A stretch of DNA of 54,189 bases from PUPG01 sp964463915 (GCA_964463915.1 CAYXEH010000010.1:1-54189); one strand, 5' to 3'; counted from the first letter of the stretch, positions 18,569-28,202 are shown. Translations and numbers: made by a program. Notes: a model not told the origin generated them from the sequence alone.

Positions 18569-19519
18569 TTACAAAAATCTGATGTTCCTTTGTATTTCTT
18601 CGATTCTTTCCAGCCCCAGGTCAAAGCAATACTGCAGCATTACCTCGTGACTTCCGTAACTCCGCCCCATTCTCCCCATCGGAGATGCGGTCACATCGTA
18701 CGAATAGCCAATGCTTATCTGTTCTATATTAACACCCAGCATGAATACAATGGCATCCTGAGGTCTATAACTAACGCCGCCCCAAAAGCGGTTATTGTAC
18801 GTTACCAATGTGTTTAGGTCAAACTGGACTGCAGAAAAGTCTGACTTTACCAGCATTGACGGGCTAATTACATAATCCGGGTTGGTGGGCCAGGAAAAAT
18901 TATAGCCTGCGTTTACATATGTATGTCGCCTCAGGGCGTAATCGCTTTCCGAAAGTCCTCCCCTTGCCTGTCTGAGCTGTGAAAAAGAAAGACCCGCCCA
19001 GGCTTCGTCATCCAGCATATAAAATCCACCGATGGAAAAGTCAGTAAAAATATGGCTCTCCTCATTTCCTATGAGGACCGGGTCGCCCGGGTCTACCGGA
19101 TTCAGTGAAGAGAAGTCAATGCTTTTGTCAAGGAATCCTGCCTGGGCGCCAATCCCCAATCTTCCCATTCCCAGTTCAAGGTGGTATGAATAAGAAATTT
19201 TTACTCCAACATTGGTTTCCGGGCCCAGCTGATCCTGGATGAATCCCAGGCCGACTCCTCCCCTGAGGAAAGGAATGGGTGAATCCACATTGAGACTATA
19301 TGTTTCCGGGTTGATCTTGTTTCCTTCCTGGTCCTGAAAACCGACCCATTGCTGGCGGGCTATCCCGGTGGCACATATGGAGTTTCGCATCCCTGCCATG
19401 CCCGGGTTAATCCCCATATGGTTGAACATGTTATGGCTGAACTGGGCCTCCTGTTGCGGAAAAGCCATCCCACAGATCATGAACGAGAGCAAGAATACAA
19501 TGAGGCCTTTTTTTATCAT
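18569..19519 (-). CDS. porP: PorP/SprF family type IX secretion outer-membrane protein
   Basis: Predicted outer-membrane beta-barrel of 316 residues with a signal peptide (about 1-21, ending FPQQEAQFS). The family pattern is clear: an N-terminal HNMFNHMGINPGMAGMRNSICATGIARQQWVGF, then strands such as GVGLGFIQDQLGPETNVGVKISYSYHL, and the C-terminal GSHEVMLQYCFDL. PorP-like proteins link the type IX machinery or its surface adhesins to the outer membrane. First gene of the operon, 90 bases before gldK. Upstream on the minus strand TTTG and TATTTTTT are separated by 18 bases. Confidence 0.92.
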   Translation of the reverse strand: MIKKGLIVFLLSFMICGMAFPQQEAQFSHNMFNHMGINPGMAGMRNSICATGIARQQWVGFQDQEGNKINPETYSLNVDSPIPFLRGGVGLGFIQDQLGPETNVGVKISYSYHLELGMGRLGIGAQAGFLDKSIDFSSLNPVDPGDPVLIGNEESHIFTDFSIGGFYMLDDEAWAGLSFSQLRQARGGLSESDYALRRHTYVNAGYNFSWPTNPDYVISPSMLVKSDFSAVQFDLNTLVTYNNRFWGGVSYRPQDAIVFMLGVNIEQISIGYSYDVTASPMGRMGRSYGSHEVMLQYCFDLGLERIEEIQRNIRFL

Positions 19520-19557
19520 CTATTCGGTTTGTTTCCGGATTGCTAAGTTGGTAACGA

Positions 19558-19587
19558 AAAAAATACCGGATTATTTATTGGGTCAAA
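19558..19587 (-). promoter_or_regulatory. Possible promoter of the type IX secretion operon
   Basis: On the minus strand TTTG (19584-19587), 18 bases, then TATTTTTT (19558-19565; 7 of 8 matches to TAnnTTTG). The spacing is one base short of the usual 19-21. A second -7-like box TATTTTTG lies further upstream without a matching -33 box. Confidence 0.35.
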
Positions 19588-19662
19588 AAAACAGCTCAAA
19601 AATACAATTAATATTTGTAACAGCGTACATAAGACAGCTGCTTCGTTCAATGAATCAATGTA

Positions 19663-20850
19663 TTATACGAATTTTTGGTAAACCTGCCACCATTTCTCCG
19701 GAATTTCATTCTGGCAGGCTTCCTGGTAATCCCTGTATGAACATGGCACAAGGAACTGCCGGTCATATTTGCTCTGTAACTTGGGGGGGCAGGGTACCTC
19801 CATCCACCACCGGTCACTTTTCTTGCTTTTATAGAAATTGATCTTGTTCTGAAATTCTTTGATGGAGACCACATATTTGATGAACTCTTCCGAGTCTTTG
19901 ATGTGTTTGTCCGGGAAGTCTGCTTTCCGGTTGTAGAATCCGTCGATGAAATACCAGATCATCTGGGCCACCAGGTGGGTTGTTTGTTCGCCATGATCGT
20001 AAGCCGGGTTGATCTCATAGAAACCAATTGAGCTGAGTTTGTCACTCAGCCCGGCATAGCGGGCGATCTGGCAGGCCTCTTCCCCGTAAAAGCCATTTGG
20101 GGAAGCATTGGCATTGGCCGGGGCATCGGATTGCCGGATGCTTGAAATGTCAAAACTGAACATGTCCGCGTTGCGGACAATGGGCTCTGTCTCCTCCATG
20201 TTGTTTCTCACCACGCCCAGGCGGTACACATCAAAAAAGAGCTGCTCCATCAGTTCAATGGCATCCTGGTCAACAAAATACGTCTGATACCCCAGGTTGG
20301 TGAAATTAAACAGGTAATTGGGCTTATGGGTCAGTATGGTGCTCAGGAAGTTCGTATTGCTCAGCGTTTCGTCTTTTTGCAGGCCGATGTCAAAACGGGA
20401 GTCGACCGATACGATGTTGATGATCTGCCCGAGCGATTCATAGGCCTGGTAGTTGGCATAGGTAATGTCCTGGCCGCCTCCGATGATTACCGGGGTGATG
20501 TTTCTTTTAAGCAACTCCGCCACTGCTGACTTCACCGCAAAATAGGTATCACTGACCCGGTCTCCTGCATTGATGTTCCCCAGGTCCGCAATTCGTGGAT
20601 CAGCGGGCCCTCTGAATAGCCGGTATAAATGTTTCCTGACGTAATCGGGGGCAAGGGAGCATCCTTCATTACCGGCAGCATGGCGGTCTTCCCTTACTCC
20701 AATAAGGGCAATGTCAGCCTTTTCCAGGTCAGGGAATCCTGTCCGGGAGTCATTGGGCATGATAGAACGACCCAAAAGCAGGGGGTGGGGAGGGCTGCCT
20801 TTCAGCAGTTCACTTTTGCTTATTGGTTCAAAAAAATCAGCAATTTCCAT
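19663..20850 (-). CDS. Arginase-fold protein (formimidoylglutamase-like) with degenerate metal site
   Basis: A 395-residue member of the ureohydrolase superfamily by fold. All three signature motifs are recognisable but altered. Motif 1, normally GGDH, reads GGGQD (124-128) with Gln127 for His. Motif 2, normally DAHxD, reads DSRFD (150-154) with Arg152 for His. Motif 3, normally DxDxxDP, reads DISSIRQSD (234-242) with Ser236 for the second Asp. So three of the six usual manganese ligands are replaced and arginase or formimidoylglutamase activity looks unlikely. A tail of about 85 residues (from 310), rich in Trp, Tyr and Lys, is not part of the usual enzyme. It follows topA by 15 bases and precedes the type IX operon on the same strand, so a structural or regulatory role there is possible (inference). 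Confidence 0.8.
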   Translation of the reverse strand: MEIADFFEPISKSELLKGSPPHPLLLGRSIMPNDSRTGFPDLEKADIALIGVREDRHAAGNEGCSLAPDYVRKHLYRLFRGPADPRIADLGNINAGDRVSDTYFAVKSAVAELLKRNITPVIIGGGQDITYANYQAYESLGQIINIVSVDSRFDIGLQKDETLSNTNFLSTILTHKPNYLFNFTNLGYQTYFVDQDAIELMEQLFFDVYRLGVVRNNMEETEPIVRNADMFSFDISSIRQSDAPANANASPNGFYGEEACQIARYAGLSDKLSSIGFYEINPAYDHGEQTTHLVAQMIWYFIDGFYNRKADFPDKHIKDSEEFIKYVVSIKEFQNKINFYKSKKSDRWWMEVPCPPKLQSKYDRQFLVPCSYRDYQEACQNEIPEKWWQVYQKFV

Positions 20851-20865
20851 GTAATTCCAAAAAAG

Positions 20866-23214
20866 TTATTTCCCCTTTTGGGTTTTCTTCGGGGTTGTTT
20901 TTTTGGTTTTACGTGGTTTTTTCTCTGAGGTTCCGCTATCGATGATTTTTCTTGCCTCTTCCAGGCTGATTTTTTCCGGATCCTTGTCTTTGGGGATCTT
21001 AAAGTTTTTCTTGTTATAAGAGATATAGGGTCCCCAGCGTCCTTTCAGAATACGGATATCAGGGGCTTCATCAAACTCTTTGATGATCTTTTTTCTGTCA
21101 CTCTCCCGTTTTTCTTCAATGACTTCAATGGCTTTTTCAGCTGAGATGGTCAGGGGGTCTTCTTCTTTCGGGATGGAATAGAATTTGCCGTCATGCCTGA
21201 TATATGGTCCGAACCGGCCGACGGCCGCCACCATTTCCTTCCCTTCGTATTCTCCTGCTGTGCGTGGCAGTTTGAACAACTCCAGCGCCTCTTCCAGTGT
21301 AATGCTTTCCAGGGTCTGATCGTTTTGCAGGCTGGCAAAGCGGGGCTTCTCTTCTTCTTCGGCATCTCCGATCTGCACCATGGATCCGAATCGTCCGATC
21401 CTTGCATAGACATTGCGGCCGCTTTTGGGATCTTTACCCAGGAGGCGCTGCCCGCTGCGTTTTTCTGACTTTTCCAGGGTGTCTTCCACCTGTTTGTGGA
21501 AAGGCCAGTAAAATTCATTGATTACACTGTTCCATTCCTTTTGTCCGGTGGCCACTTCGTCGAACTCTCTTTCCACCCGTGCTGTGAAATGATAGTCTAA
21601 GATGTCTGTAAAATATTCCATCAAAAAGTTATTCACCACAATGCCGATATCTGTGGGGAACAGCTTGTTTTTCTCGGCCCCGGTGATTTCCTGTTTCTTC
21701 TGGTCAGTGATGTTGTTTTCTTTCAAAGTGATCACATCATAGGCACGTTTTACCCCTTCACGGCTTTCCTTTACCACGTAAGCTCTTTTCTGTACGGTGC
21801 TGATGGTGGGGGCATAGGTGGAGGGTCGTCCGATCCCCAACTCTTCCAGTTTTTTTACCAGGCTGGCCTCTGTGTAACGTGGCGGATGTTTTGTAAAACG
21901 CTCCATGGCTGTCATTTCCTCAAGCGGGAGTTGCTGCCCCTTTTTTACAGGTGGCAGTATTCCTCCAGCGGCTTCCTCTTCCTCCTCATCAGTGGATTCC
22001 AGGTAAACCTTGAGAAAACCGTCAAACCTGATCACCTCGCCGGTGGCACTGAACTTTTCCGGTGTTTTTGAGGGGGCGATGGTGATGGTTGTCTTTTCCA
22101 GCTTCGCGTCACTCATCTGGGATGCGACAGTCCGTTTCCAGATCAGCTCATACAGTTTCTGTTCGGAGGTGTCATTACCTGCCCTGTGTGCATTAATATA
22201 GGTGGGCCGGATGGCTTCGTGCGCTTCCTGTGCACCTTTGCTTTTGGATGAATACTTCCTGAGCTTTACGTAATCCTCGCCCCATGTCTTCTCAATTTCT
22301 TCACGGGCCATGGCCATGGCAGTTCCGGAAAGATTCACCGAGTCGGTACGCATGTAAGTGATCTTCCCGGATTCATAAAGCTTTTGGGCCACCGTCATGG
22401 TGCGTGCGACCGAAAATCCCAGCTTCCTGCTCGCTTCCTGCTGCAGGGTAGAAGTGGTAAAAGGTGGCGCCGGAGATTTTTTGGCGGGCCTGGTGTCTAT
22501 GTTTTCAATGGAAAAAGTACTTCCCTTGCATTTCTCCAGGAAGGCCAGGGCTTCATCTTTGGTCTTGAAACGATTGGGGAGTTCGGCACGGACGGGTGCC
22601 ATCTGGCCCTTATGTTCTGCAATGAACACAGCGGTTATGCGGTAGCTTCCCTTTGTCTTAAACTGCTGGATTTCCCGTTCACGTTCCACGATCAGCCTGA
22701 CGGCTACTGACTGAACACGGCCGGCAGATAATGCGGGTTTTACTTTTTTCCACAGCAGGGGCGACAATTCAAAACCCACCAGTCTGTCAAGTACACGGCG
22801 GGCTTGTTGTGCACTAACCAGGTTGTGATCAATGGTTCGCGGATTTTGGATGGCATTGGTGATTGCTCCCTTGGTGATCTCATGGAAGACAATGCGTTTA
22901 TAATCTGTTTCCGTGAGTTTCAGGCTTTCTGCCAGGTGCCAGGAAATGGCTTCTCCTTCCCGGTCTTCATCCGTTGCCAGCCAGACGGTCTCAGCCTCTT
23001 TGGCCATTTTCTTCAGGTCTGCGACAACTGTCTTTTTGTCTTTTGGGATTTCGTAAACGGGGGAGAAATCCTTTTCGATCTCAACGCCCAGCTTGCTTTT
23101 TGGGAGGTCGCGGACATGACCGAAACTTGACCTGACAGTATAGTCTTTTCCCAGAAAACCTTCAATGGTTTTGGCTTTGGCTGGCGACTCAACGATTACG
23201 AGGTTCTTTGTCAT
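20866..23214 (-). CDS. topA: DNA topoisomerase I
   Basis: Type IA topoisomerase that relaxes negative supercoils. 782 residues from the ATG at 23214 (MTKNLVIVESPAKAKTIEGFLG), preferred over an ATG seven codons upstream because the Toprim strand begins here. Landmarks: the Toprim acidic residues in ATDEDREGEAISWH, the active-site tyrosine at about residue 287 in ITYMRTDSVN, and VGRFGPYIRH and GRWGPYISYNKK as C-terminal Toprim-associated repeats that replace the cysteine zinc fingers of the E. coli protein. The protein ends in a Lys/Thr-rich basic tail (KKPRKTKKTTPKKTQKGK). Divergent from miaB; the -7-like TACTTTTG lies just upstream on the minus strand. Confidence 0.97.
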   Translation of the reverse strand: MTKNLVIVESPAKAKTIEGFLGKDYTVRSSFGHVRDLPKSKLGVEIEKDFSPVYEIPKDKKTVVADLKKMAKEAETVWLATDEDREGEAISWHLAESLKLTETDYKRIVFHEITKGAITNAIQNPRTIDHNLVSAQQARRVLDRLVGFELSPLLWKKVKPALSAGRVQSVAVRLIVEREREIQQFKTKGSYRITAVFIAEHKGQMAPVRAELPNRFKTKDEALAFLEKCKGSTFSIENIDTRPAKKSPAPPFTTSTLQQEASRKLGFSVARTMTVAQKLYESGKITYMRTDSVNLSGTAMAMAREEIEKTWGEDYVKLRKYSSKSKGAQEAHEAIRPTYINAHRAGNDTSEQKLYELIWKRTVASQMSDAKLEKTTITIAPSKTPEKFSATGEVIRFDGFLKVYLESTDEEEEEAAGGILPPVKKGQQLPLEEMTAMERFTKHPPRYTEASLVKKLEELGIGRPSTYAPTISTVQKRAYVVKESREGVKRAYDVITLKENNITDQKKQEITGAEKNKLFPTDIGIVVNNFLMEYFTDILDYHFTARVEREFDEVATGQKEWNSVINEFYWPFHKQVEDTLEKSEKRSGQRLLGKDPKSGRNVYARIGRFGSMVQIGDAEEEEKPRFASLQNDQTLESITLEEALELFKLPRTAGEYEGKEMVAAVGRFGPYIRHDGKFYSIPKEEDPLTISAEKAIEVIEEKRESDRKKIIKEFDEAPDIRILKGRWGPYISYNKKNFKIPKDKDPEKISLEEARKIIDSGTSEKKPRKTKKTTPKKTQKGK

Positions 23215-23385
23215 ATGCTCCGTTTTGGGGGCCAAAAGTAATCAAATTATAATTAATGCGTCACGAAGGCGGATTGTAGTGCGGGAAAAAACACAGCTGC
23301 CTGTTTTAACACCAATGCCCATATTTTTGATTAATTTTGCAAAAAAAATTTATACGGCTTATCCTTATTCATTGAAATACAGTTT

Positions 23386-24726
23386 GTGAGTAAAAAGATA
23401 TATATAGAGACATATGGTTGTCAGATGAATTTTTCTGACAGCGAGATCGTGGCTTCCGTCATGACCTCCCACGATGCGAAAGTGACCGATTCGCCTGAAA
23501 AGGCCGATGTAATCCTGCTGAATACCTGCTCTATACGTGACAATGCAGAACAACGCGTGATTAACCGGTTGCGGGCTTTGCAACATTTGCGCAAGCGCCG
23601 GCCCGGCCTGTTGATAGGAGTCCTGGGATGCATGGCTGAACGGCTGAAAGAGGACTTGCTGGAAGAAAAAACACTGGGGTTGCGTGTGGATCTTGTAGCC
23701 GGTCCGGATGTATACCGTCAATTACCCGAACTGATGGCCGATGCAGAAACCGGGCAGAAAGCCATCAATGTGATGCTTTCTGCAGATGAGACCTACGCCG
23801 ATATCAGTCCGGTGCGCTATAGCCCGGGAGGGGTGTCGGCATTTATCTCCATCATGCGCGGATGCGAGAATTTTTGTGCCTATTGTGTGGTGCCCTTCAC
23901 CCGTGGAAAAGAACGCAGCCGGGATCCCCGCTCCATTGTGGCTGAAGCACGACGGTTGGTAGAAGACGGGTACCGTGAAGTAACCCTGCTGGGTCAGAAT
24001 GTGAACTCTTATCGCTGGAAGAAAGACAATTCAGGGGGGGTCACCGGCTTTAGTGAATTACTTGGAGAAGTCGCCTCCGTGGACCCCCGTTTGCGCATCC
24101 GTTTTGCCACCTCTCATCCCAAAGACATGTCGGATGAGTTGCTCCACCGGATGGCCGGTTACCCGAATATTTGTAAAGCCATCCATTTGCCCCTGCAATC
24201 GGGCAGCTCCTCGGTGCTTAAACGGATGAACCGGAAATATACCCGTGAAGATTACCTGGAGAGAATTGCGGCCATTCAACGAATTTTACCCGGATGTGGG
24301 CTGTCTACAGATATTATTGCCGGGTTCTGCGGGGAAACAGAGGAGGAATTCAAAGATACCCTGGATGTGATGGACCAGGCAGGCTTTGATTTTTCTTTTA
24401 TGTTCAGGTATTCGGAACGCCCCGGCACACTGGCGTCAAAAAAGTTTGCCGATGATGTGCCTGAAGAGGTAAAAACCAGGCGGCTCACGGCCGTTATTGA
24501 CAAACAGCAGGCATTGTCACTGGAGAGCAATCAAAGGGATAGGGGGAAAACCATGGAGGTATTGGTTGAGGGCCCGTCCAAACGCTCTGTTCAGATGATG
24601 ATGGGACGTACTTCACATAATAAGGTAGTAGTATTCCCTGACCAGGGATTTAAGCCCGGGGATTATGTGCAGGTGAAGATCACCGCATGCAGTGCGGCCA
24701 CATTGAAAGGTGAGGCGGTAACGTAA
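23386..24726 (+). CDS. miaB: tRNA-2-methylthio-N6-dimethylallyladenosine synthase
   Basis: Radical-SAM methylthiotransferase that converts i6A37 to ms2i6A37 in tRNA. 446 residues. The start is a GTG at 23386, since no ATG lies between it and the conserved ETYGCQMNFSDSE. The N-terminal cluster ligands are Cys12, Cys48 and Cys82; the radical-SAM cluster is CENFCAYC, Cys160/164/167. Further motifs: LPLQSGSSSVLKRMNRKYT, DIIAGFCGETEEEF, and a C-terminal TRAM domain (TMEVLVEGPSKRS onward, about 385-446). It converges with ispD. Confidence 0.96.
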   Translation: MSKKIYIETYGCQMNFSDSEIVASVMTSHDAKVTDSPEKADVILLNTCSIRDNAEQRVINRLRALQHLRKRRPGLLIGVLGCMAERLKEDLLEEKTLGLRVDLVAGPDVYRQLPELMADAETGQKAINVMLSADETYADISPVRYSPGGVSAFISIMRGCENFCAYCVVPFTRGKERSRDPRSIVAEARRLVEDGYREVTLLGQNVNSYRWKKDNSGGVTGFSELLGEVASVDPRLRIRFATSHPKDMSDELLHRMAGYPNICKAIHLPLQSGSSSVLKRMNRKYTREDYLERIAAIQRILPGCGLSTDIIAGFCGETEEEFKDTLDVMDQAGFDFSFMFRYSERPGTLASKKFADDVPEEVKTRRLTAVIDKQQALSLESNQRDRGKTMEVLVEGPSKRSVQMMMGRTSHNKVVVFPDQGFKPGDYVQVKITACSAATLKGEAVT

Positions 24727-24755
24727 ATTGAGGCGATTACATCAGGATGTGCTGA

Positions 24756-25493
24756 TTACGGTGAAAATGGATCCGGGGAAATATTCCGATCAGCGGGGTC
24801 AGGGGGTGACCCGGAAGAGGCCCTGGTGTTTTTTGATAGCAAGACCTCGGCGATTAACCGGTCGGGTGGGAAGGTGACCTTGATATTCTCTGCATTCCCT
24901 TCGGTAAGATATACGCGTTCTCCTGATGCTTCCAGCACAGTGGCATCATCGGTAAATGATTCCTGGTAACTGAGCTCGTATGCTTTTTTGATTTGTGCAG
25001 AGTGGAAGACCTGGGGGGTCTGAACCACTTTGACGCGATCGCGGGGAAAGGGGGTACTCAGGGCGTTGTCTTTGATTCTGACTGACTCATTGATGGTGGT
25101 TACCGGTACTGCATTGCCCATCTTTTCAGCAAAAAAGAAGGCAGTAGATATGGTTTCCACCGAAACAAGGGGGCGTGCCCCGTCATGGATGGCCACCAAT
25201 ACATTGAGGGGAACATGCCTCAGCCCGTTTTTGACGGAATGAAAGCGGGTCGGGCCGTTTTCGGTCACCGTGTGGGGGGTGGTAAGGTGATACCGGTGAC
25301 AGATGCTTTTCCATGTGCCGAGGTGGGCTTTGGGTAAAACCAGGACAAAGTGCAGGTTGTCGGAATAAGCCAGGAAACGATCGAAGACATGGAGCAAAAT
25401 GGGTTTCCCTGCAATTTCCATCAGCTGTTTAGGGACGGATGACTGCATACGTTCTCCCTTACCCCCGGCTGTAATCACTACGTATTTTTCCAT
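24756..25493 (-). CDS. ispD: 2-C-methyl-D-erythritol 4-phosphate cytidylyltransferase
   Basis: Third step of the MEP isoprenoid pathway: transfers CMP to methylerythritol phosphate. About 245 residues from the ATG at 25493 (MEKYVVITAGGKGERM). In-frame ATGs at 25499 and 25511 would overlap or touch the end of queA; the chosen one puts the nucleotide-binding GGKGERM at the usual distance. Also seen: VLVAIHDGARPLVS, GNAVPVTTINESVR, PRDRVKVVQTPQVFH and SFTDDATVLEASGERV. The C-terminal 20 residues (Ser/Pro/Asp-rich) go beyond the conserved domain. Downstream of queA by 10 bases, so probably cotranscribed. Confidence 0.94.
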   Translation of the reverse strand: MEKYVVITAGGKGERMQSSVPKQLMEIAGKPILLHVFDRFLAYSDNLHFVLVLPKAHLGTWKSICHRYHLTTPHTVTENGPTRFHSVKNGLRHVPLNVLVAIHDGARPLVSVETISTAFFFAEKMGNAVPVTTINESVRIKDNALSTPFPRDRVKVVQTPQVFHSAQIKKAYELSYQESFTDDATVLEASGERVYLTEGNAENIKVTFPPDRLIAEVLLSKNTRASSGSPPDPADRNISPDPFSP

Positions 25494-25503
25494 TGACATG
25501 GCA

Positions 25504-26559
25504 CTAGTCATCCAGGATCAGCATGGCATCACCATAGGTGAAAAACCTGTATTTTTCCTTGATAGCCACTTTATAGGCATTCATGAGCTGTTCAAATCCC
25601 GCAAATGCAGCTACCATCATCATCAGGGTAGACTGGGGCAGATGGAAATTGGATACCATGGCATTGGCCACACTGAATTCGTACGGCGGATAAATAAACT
25701 TATTGGTCCATCCCTGGTAAGGCTTCAGGTGTCTGCTGATGGATACCGAAGTTTCCATGGCACGCATGGTGGTCGTTCCCACGGCGCAGATCTTTTTTTC
25801 TCTGTCTTTGGCTTTATTAACGATGTTGGCGGTTTTTTCGTCAATAAGCACCTCTTCGCTGTCCATCTTGTGTTTGCTCAAATCTTCCACATCCACATTT
25901 CTGAAATTGCCCAGGCCGGCATGCAGGGTAATTTCAGCAAAATCAACCCCTTTCAGTTCCAGGCGCTTTACCAGTTCGCGGCTGAAATGCATTCCGGCTG
26001 TGGGCGCAGCAACAGCTCCTTCCCGTTTGGCGAATACCGTCTGATAACGCTCCTTGTCTTCTTTTTCTACCGCTCGTTTGATTTGTTTGGGCAGCGGGGT
26101 TTCTCCGAGTGACTCTATGGTTTTTTTGAATTCATCATAAGTGCCGTCAAACAGGAAACGCAATGTGCGTCCTCTTGAGGTGGTGTTGTCAATCACCTCA
26201 GCCACCAGGTTGTCGTCTTCACCAAAGTAAAGTTTGTTGCCGATGCGGATCTTGCGGGCCGGGTCAACCAGCACATCCCATAGCTTGGCTTCTTTGTTAA
26301 GCTCCCTGAGCAGGAACACTTCTATCTGTGCCCCGGTCTTTTCCTTTGTTCCGTATAAGCGGGCAGGGAACACTTTGGTGTTGTTTACCACCATCACATC
26401 ACCATCATCAAAATATCCGAGAATGTCCTTGAATTTCTTGTGTTCGATGGTGCCCGACTTTTTATGGAGCACCATTAACCGGGCTTCATCCCGGTTCGGA
26501 ACAGGTTGTTCTGCAATTAACTCAGCCGGAAGGTTAAATTTAAAATGGGATAGCTTCAT
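25504..26559 (-). CDS. queA: S-adenosylmethionine:tRNA ribosyltransferase-isomerase
   Basis: Moves the ribosyl group of SAM onto 7-aminomethyl-7-deazaguanine in tRNA to give epoxyqueuosine. About 351 residues from the ATG at 26559 (MKLSHFKFNLPAELIAEQP). Landmarks: NRDEARLMVLHK, DVMVVNNTKVFPARLYG, QTVFAKREGAVAAPTAGMHF, ITLHAGLGNFRNVDVEDL and NFHLPQSTLMMMVAAFAG. Typical length. 129 bases separate it from truB upstream, so it may have its own promoter; ispD follows closely. Confidence 0.96.
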   Translation of the reverse strand: MKLSHFKFNLPAELIAEQPVPNRDEARLMVLHKKSGTIEHKKFKDILGYFDDGDVMVVNNTKVFPARLYGTKEKTGAQIEVFLLRELNKEAKLWDVLVDPARKIRIGNKLYFGEDDNLVAEVIDNTTSRGRTLRFLFDGTYDEFKKTIESLGETPLPKQIKRAVEKEDKERYQTVFAKREGAVAAPTAGMHFSRELVKRLELKGVDFAEITLHAGLGNFRNVDVEDLSKHKMDSEEVLIDEKTANIVNKAKDREKKICAVGTTTMRAMETSVSISRHLKPYQGWTNKFIYPPYEFSVANAMVSNFHLPQSTLMMMVAAFAGFEQLMNAYKVAIKEKYRFFTYGDAMLILDD

Positions 26560-26688
26560 GGACAAGATGTTGGATGATTCAGTAAGTATATGCGGGTCAT
26601 TTAAGAGGAGTGCAAAGGTAATAAATTACAACGCCCTTGTCAACAGTTTTTTACACTAATGTTGTCTTTCCGGTCAAAAGGGACCTGT

Positions 26689-27399
26689 TTACCGGAATTG
26701 ATCAAATTCCCGGATGAGCGCTTCCATGCTCAAGGCGTTGTCTGCGGAATAATTGCCGATATGCGTGCGTCTAAGGGCACTTAAGTAAGCGCCGCAGCCA
26801 AGGAGCTCGCCCAGGTCCCTTGCCAGGGAACGGATATAGGTTCCTTTGCTGCAGGTAACCCTGAAATCTACCTCTGGCAGATCCGTCCGGATGGCTTCAA
26901 AGCTTTTTATCCGGATGGTGTTGGTTTTCAGGGTTGTTTCCCGTCCCTGTCTTGCGTAATGGTAAGCCCTTTCTCCTTTGATCTTTTTGGCCGAATAGAT
27001 GGGGGGCAGCTGTTGCTGTTCCCCGGTCAGCTGTTGCATGGCCTCGTCAATCTGTTCGGGGGTGATGTGGCGGAAAGGCAGGTCTTTTTCCGGGCTGGTT
27101 TCCAGGTCGTAAGAGGGAGTTACCTGGCCCATCATGAAGGTTCCGGTGTAGGTTTTATCCAGGCCCTGGTACTGATCAATTTGTTTGGTCGCCTTGCCGG
27201 TACATATTATCAGCAGTCCGGTAGCCAGCGGATCCAATGTGCCTGCATGACCGATCTTGATCTTTTTAAGGCTGAGCCGGTATCGCAGCATCGACTTGAT
27301 TTTATTTACCACGTCGAATGAGGTCCACCTAAAAGGCTTGTCGACGAGCATCACGTGTCCGTCCAGAAGTTTTTCGCGTAAAGAGTCTTCCTTGTTCAT
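26689..27399 (-). CDS. truB: tRNA pseudouridine-55 synthase
   Basis: Makes pseudouridine 55 in the T loop of tRNAs. 236 residues from the ATG at 27399 (MNKEDSLREKLLDGHVMLVDKP), 2 bases behind the uppP stop. The catalytic aspartate is Asp56 in GHAGTLDPLATGLL. Also seen: KTYTGTFMMGQVTPSYD, QLPPIYSAKKIKGERAYHYAR and CSKGTYIRSLARDLGELLG. It is shorter than E. coli TruB because the C-terminal PUA part is reduced, as is usual in this phylum. Fourth gene of the ftsX-DUF3098-uppP-truB operon. Confidence 0.96.
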   Translation of the reverse strand: MNKEDSLREKLLDGHVMLVDKPFRWTSFDVVNKIKSMLRYRLSLKKIKIGHAGTLDPLATGLLIICTGKATKQIDQYQGLDKTYTGTFMMGQVTPSYDLETSPEKDLPFRHITPEQIDEAMQQLTGEQQQLPPIYSAKKIKGERAYHYARQGRETTLKTNTIRIKSFEAIRTDLPEVDFRVTCSKGTYIRSLARDLGELLGCGAYLSALRRTHIGNYSADNALSMEALIREFDQFR

Positions 27400-27401
27400 T
27401 G

Positions 27402-28199
27402 TCAATACATGCTGCCTGTGGCAATTGCGGCGAGGCCGATAGCCAGGCAATAGATGGCGAAATATTCAATTTTCCCGTGTCGGACAATGGAGAGCATCCA
27501 GCGGCATGCAATCACTCCGGCAATGAACGCTGTGACGGCTCCGATGATCATCGGTGCGGCATCCAGGTTTCCGGTGCCTGCTTCTTCAGAAACCTGAAGT
27601 AGTTTCAGGAAGTTTGCCCCAAAGATCGGGATCAGAACCATTAAAAAGGAAAAACGAACAGCCTGGCCTCTTTCTATGCCAAAATACAGGGCGGTGCTGA
27701 TGGTAGCTCCGCTGCGGCTGATGCCCGGTAACACGGCCAGGGTTTGTGCCAGGCCGATCACCAGGGCACTTTTCAGGGTGACATCCTTTTTGTTCTTCGG
27801 GACATAACGGGTTAGAATCAGTAAGGTGGCGGTAATAAGCAGCATAAACCCCACAAAGACCACCCGACCTTCAAAAATACGCGCTATCTGTTCCTCAAAA
27901 AGTAATCCGACAATGGCTGTGGGAATGGCTGAAGCCATCAGAAGGAGGATAAACTTCATTTCCGGGTTCCACCGGAAACGAATAAAATTCATTATAAGGC
28001 GAACAATGTCGCGCCAGAAGACCACCACCACACTTAAAAAGGTGGCCCCATGCACAATGATGTTGAAGGTGAAAAAATCCTGGGGGTCTTCAAGTCCGAA
28101 TAAAACACCGCTCAATTCCAGATGCCCGCTGCTGCTGACTGGTAAAAACTCAGTAAGGCCTTGCAGCAGGCCCAGTATCAGTGCTTCAAACCAGCTCAT
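27402..28199 (-). CDS. uppP: Undecaprenyl-diphosphatase
   Basis: Inner-membrane phosphatase (BacA type) that recycles undecaprenyl pyrophosphate for cell-wall synthesis and gives bacitracin tolerance. 265 residues with multiple transmembrane helices. The active-site segments are GLTEFLPVSSSGHL near residue 15-27 and the second LPGISRSGATIS near 160-172. Between the DUF3098 gene (3-base gap) and truB (2-base gap). Confidence 0.96.
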   Translation of the reverse strand: MSWFEALILGLLQGLTEFLPVSSSGHLELSGVLFGLEDPQDFFTFNIIVHGATFLSVVVVFWRDIVRLIMNFIRFRWNPEMKFILLLMASAIPTAIVGLLFEEQIARIFEGRVVFVGFMLLITATLLILTRYVPKNKKDVTLKSALVIGLAQTLAVLPGISRSGATISTALYFGIERGQAVRFSFLMVLIPIFGANFLKLLQVSEEAGTGNLDAAPMIIGAVTAFIAGVIACRWMLSIVRHGKIEYFAIYCLAIGLAAIATGSMY

Positions 28200-28202
28200 T
28201 AA

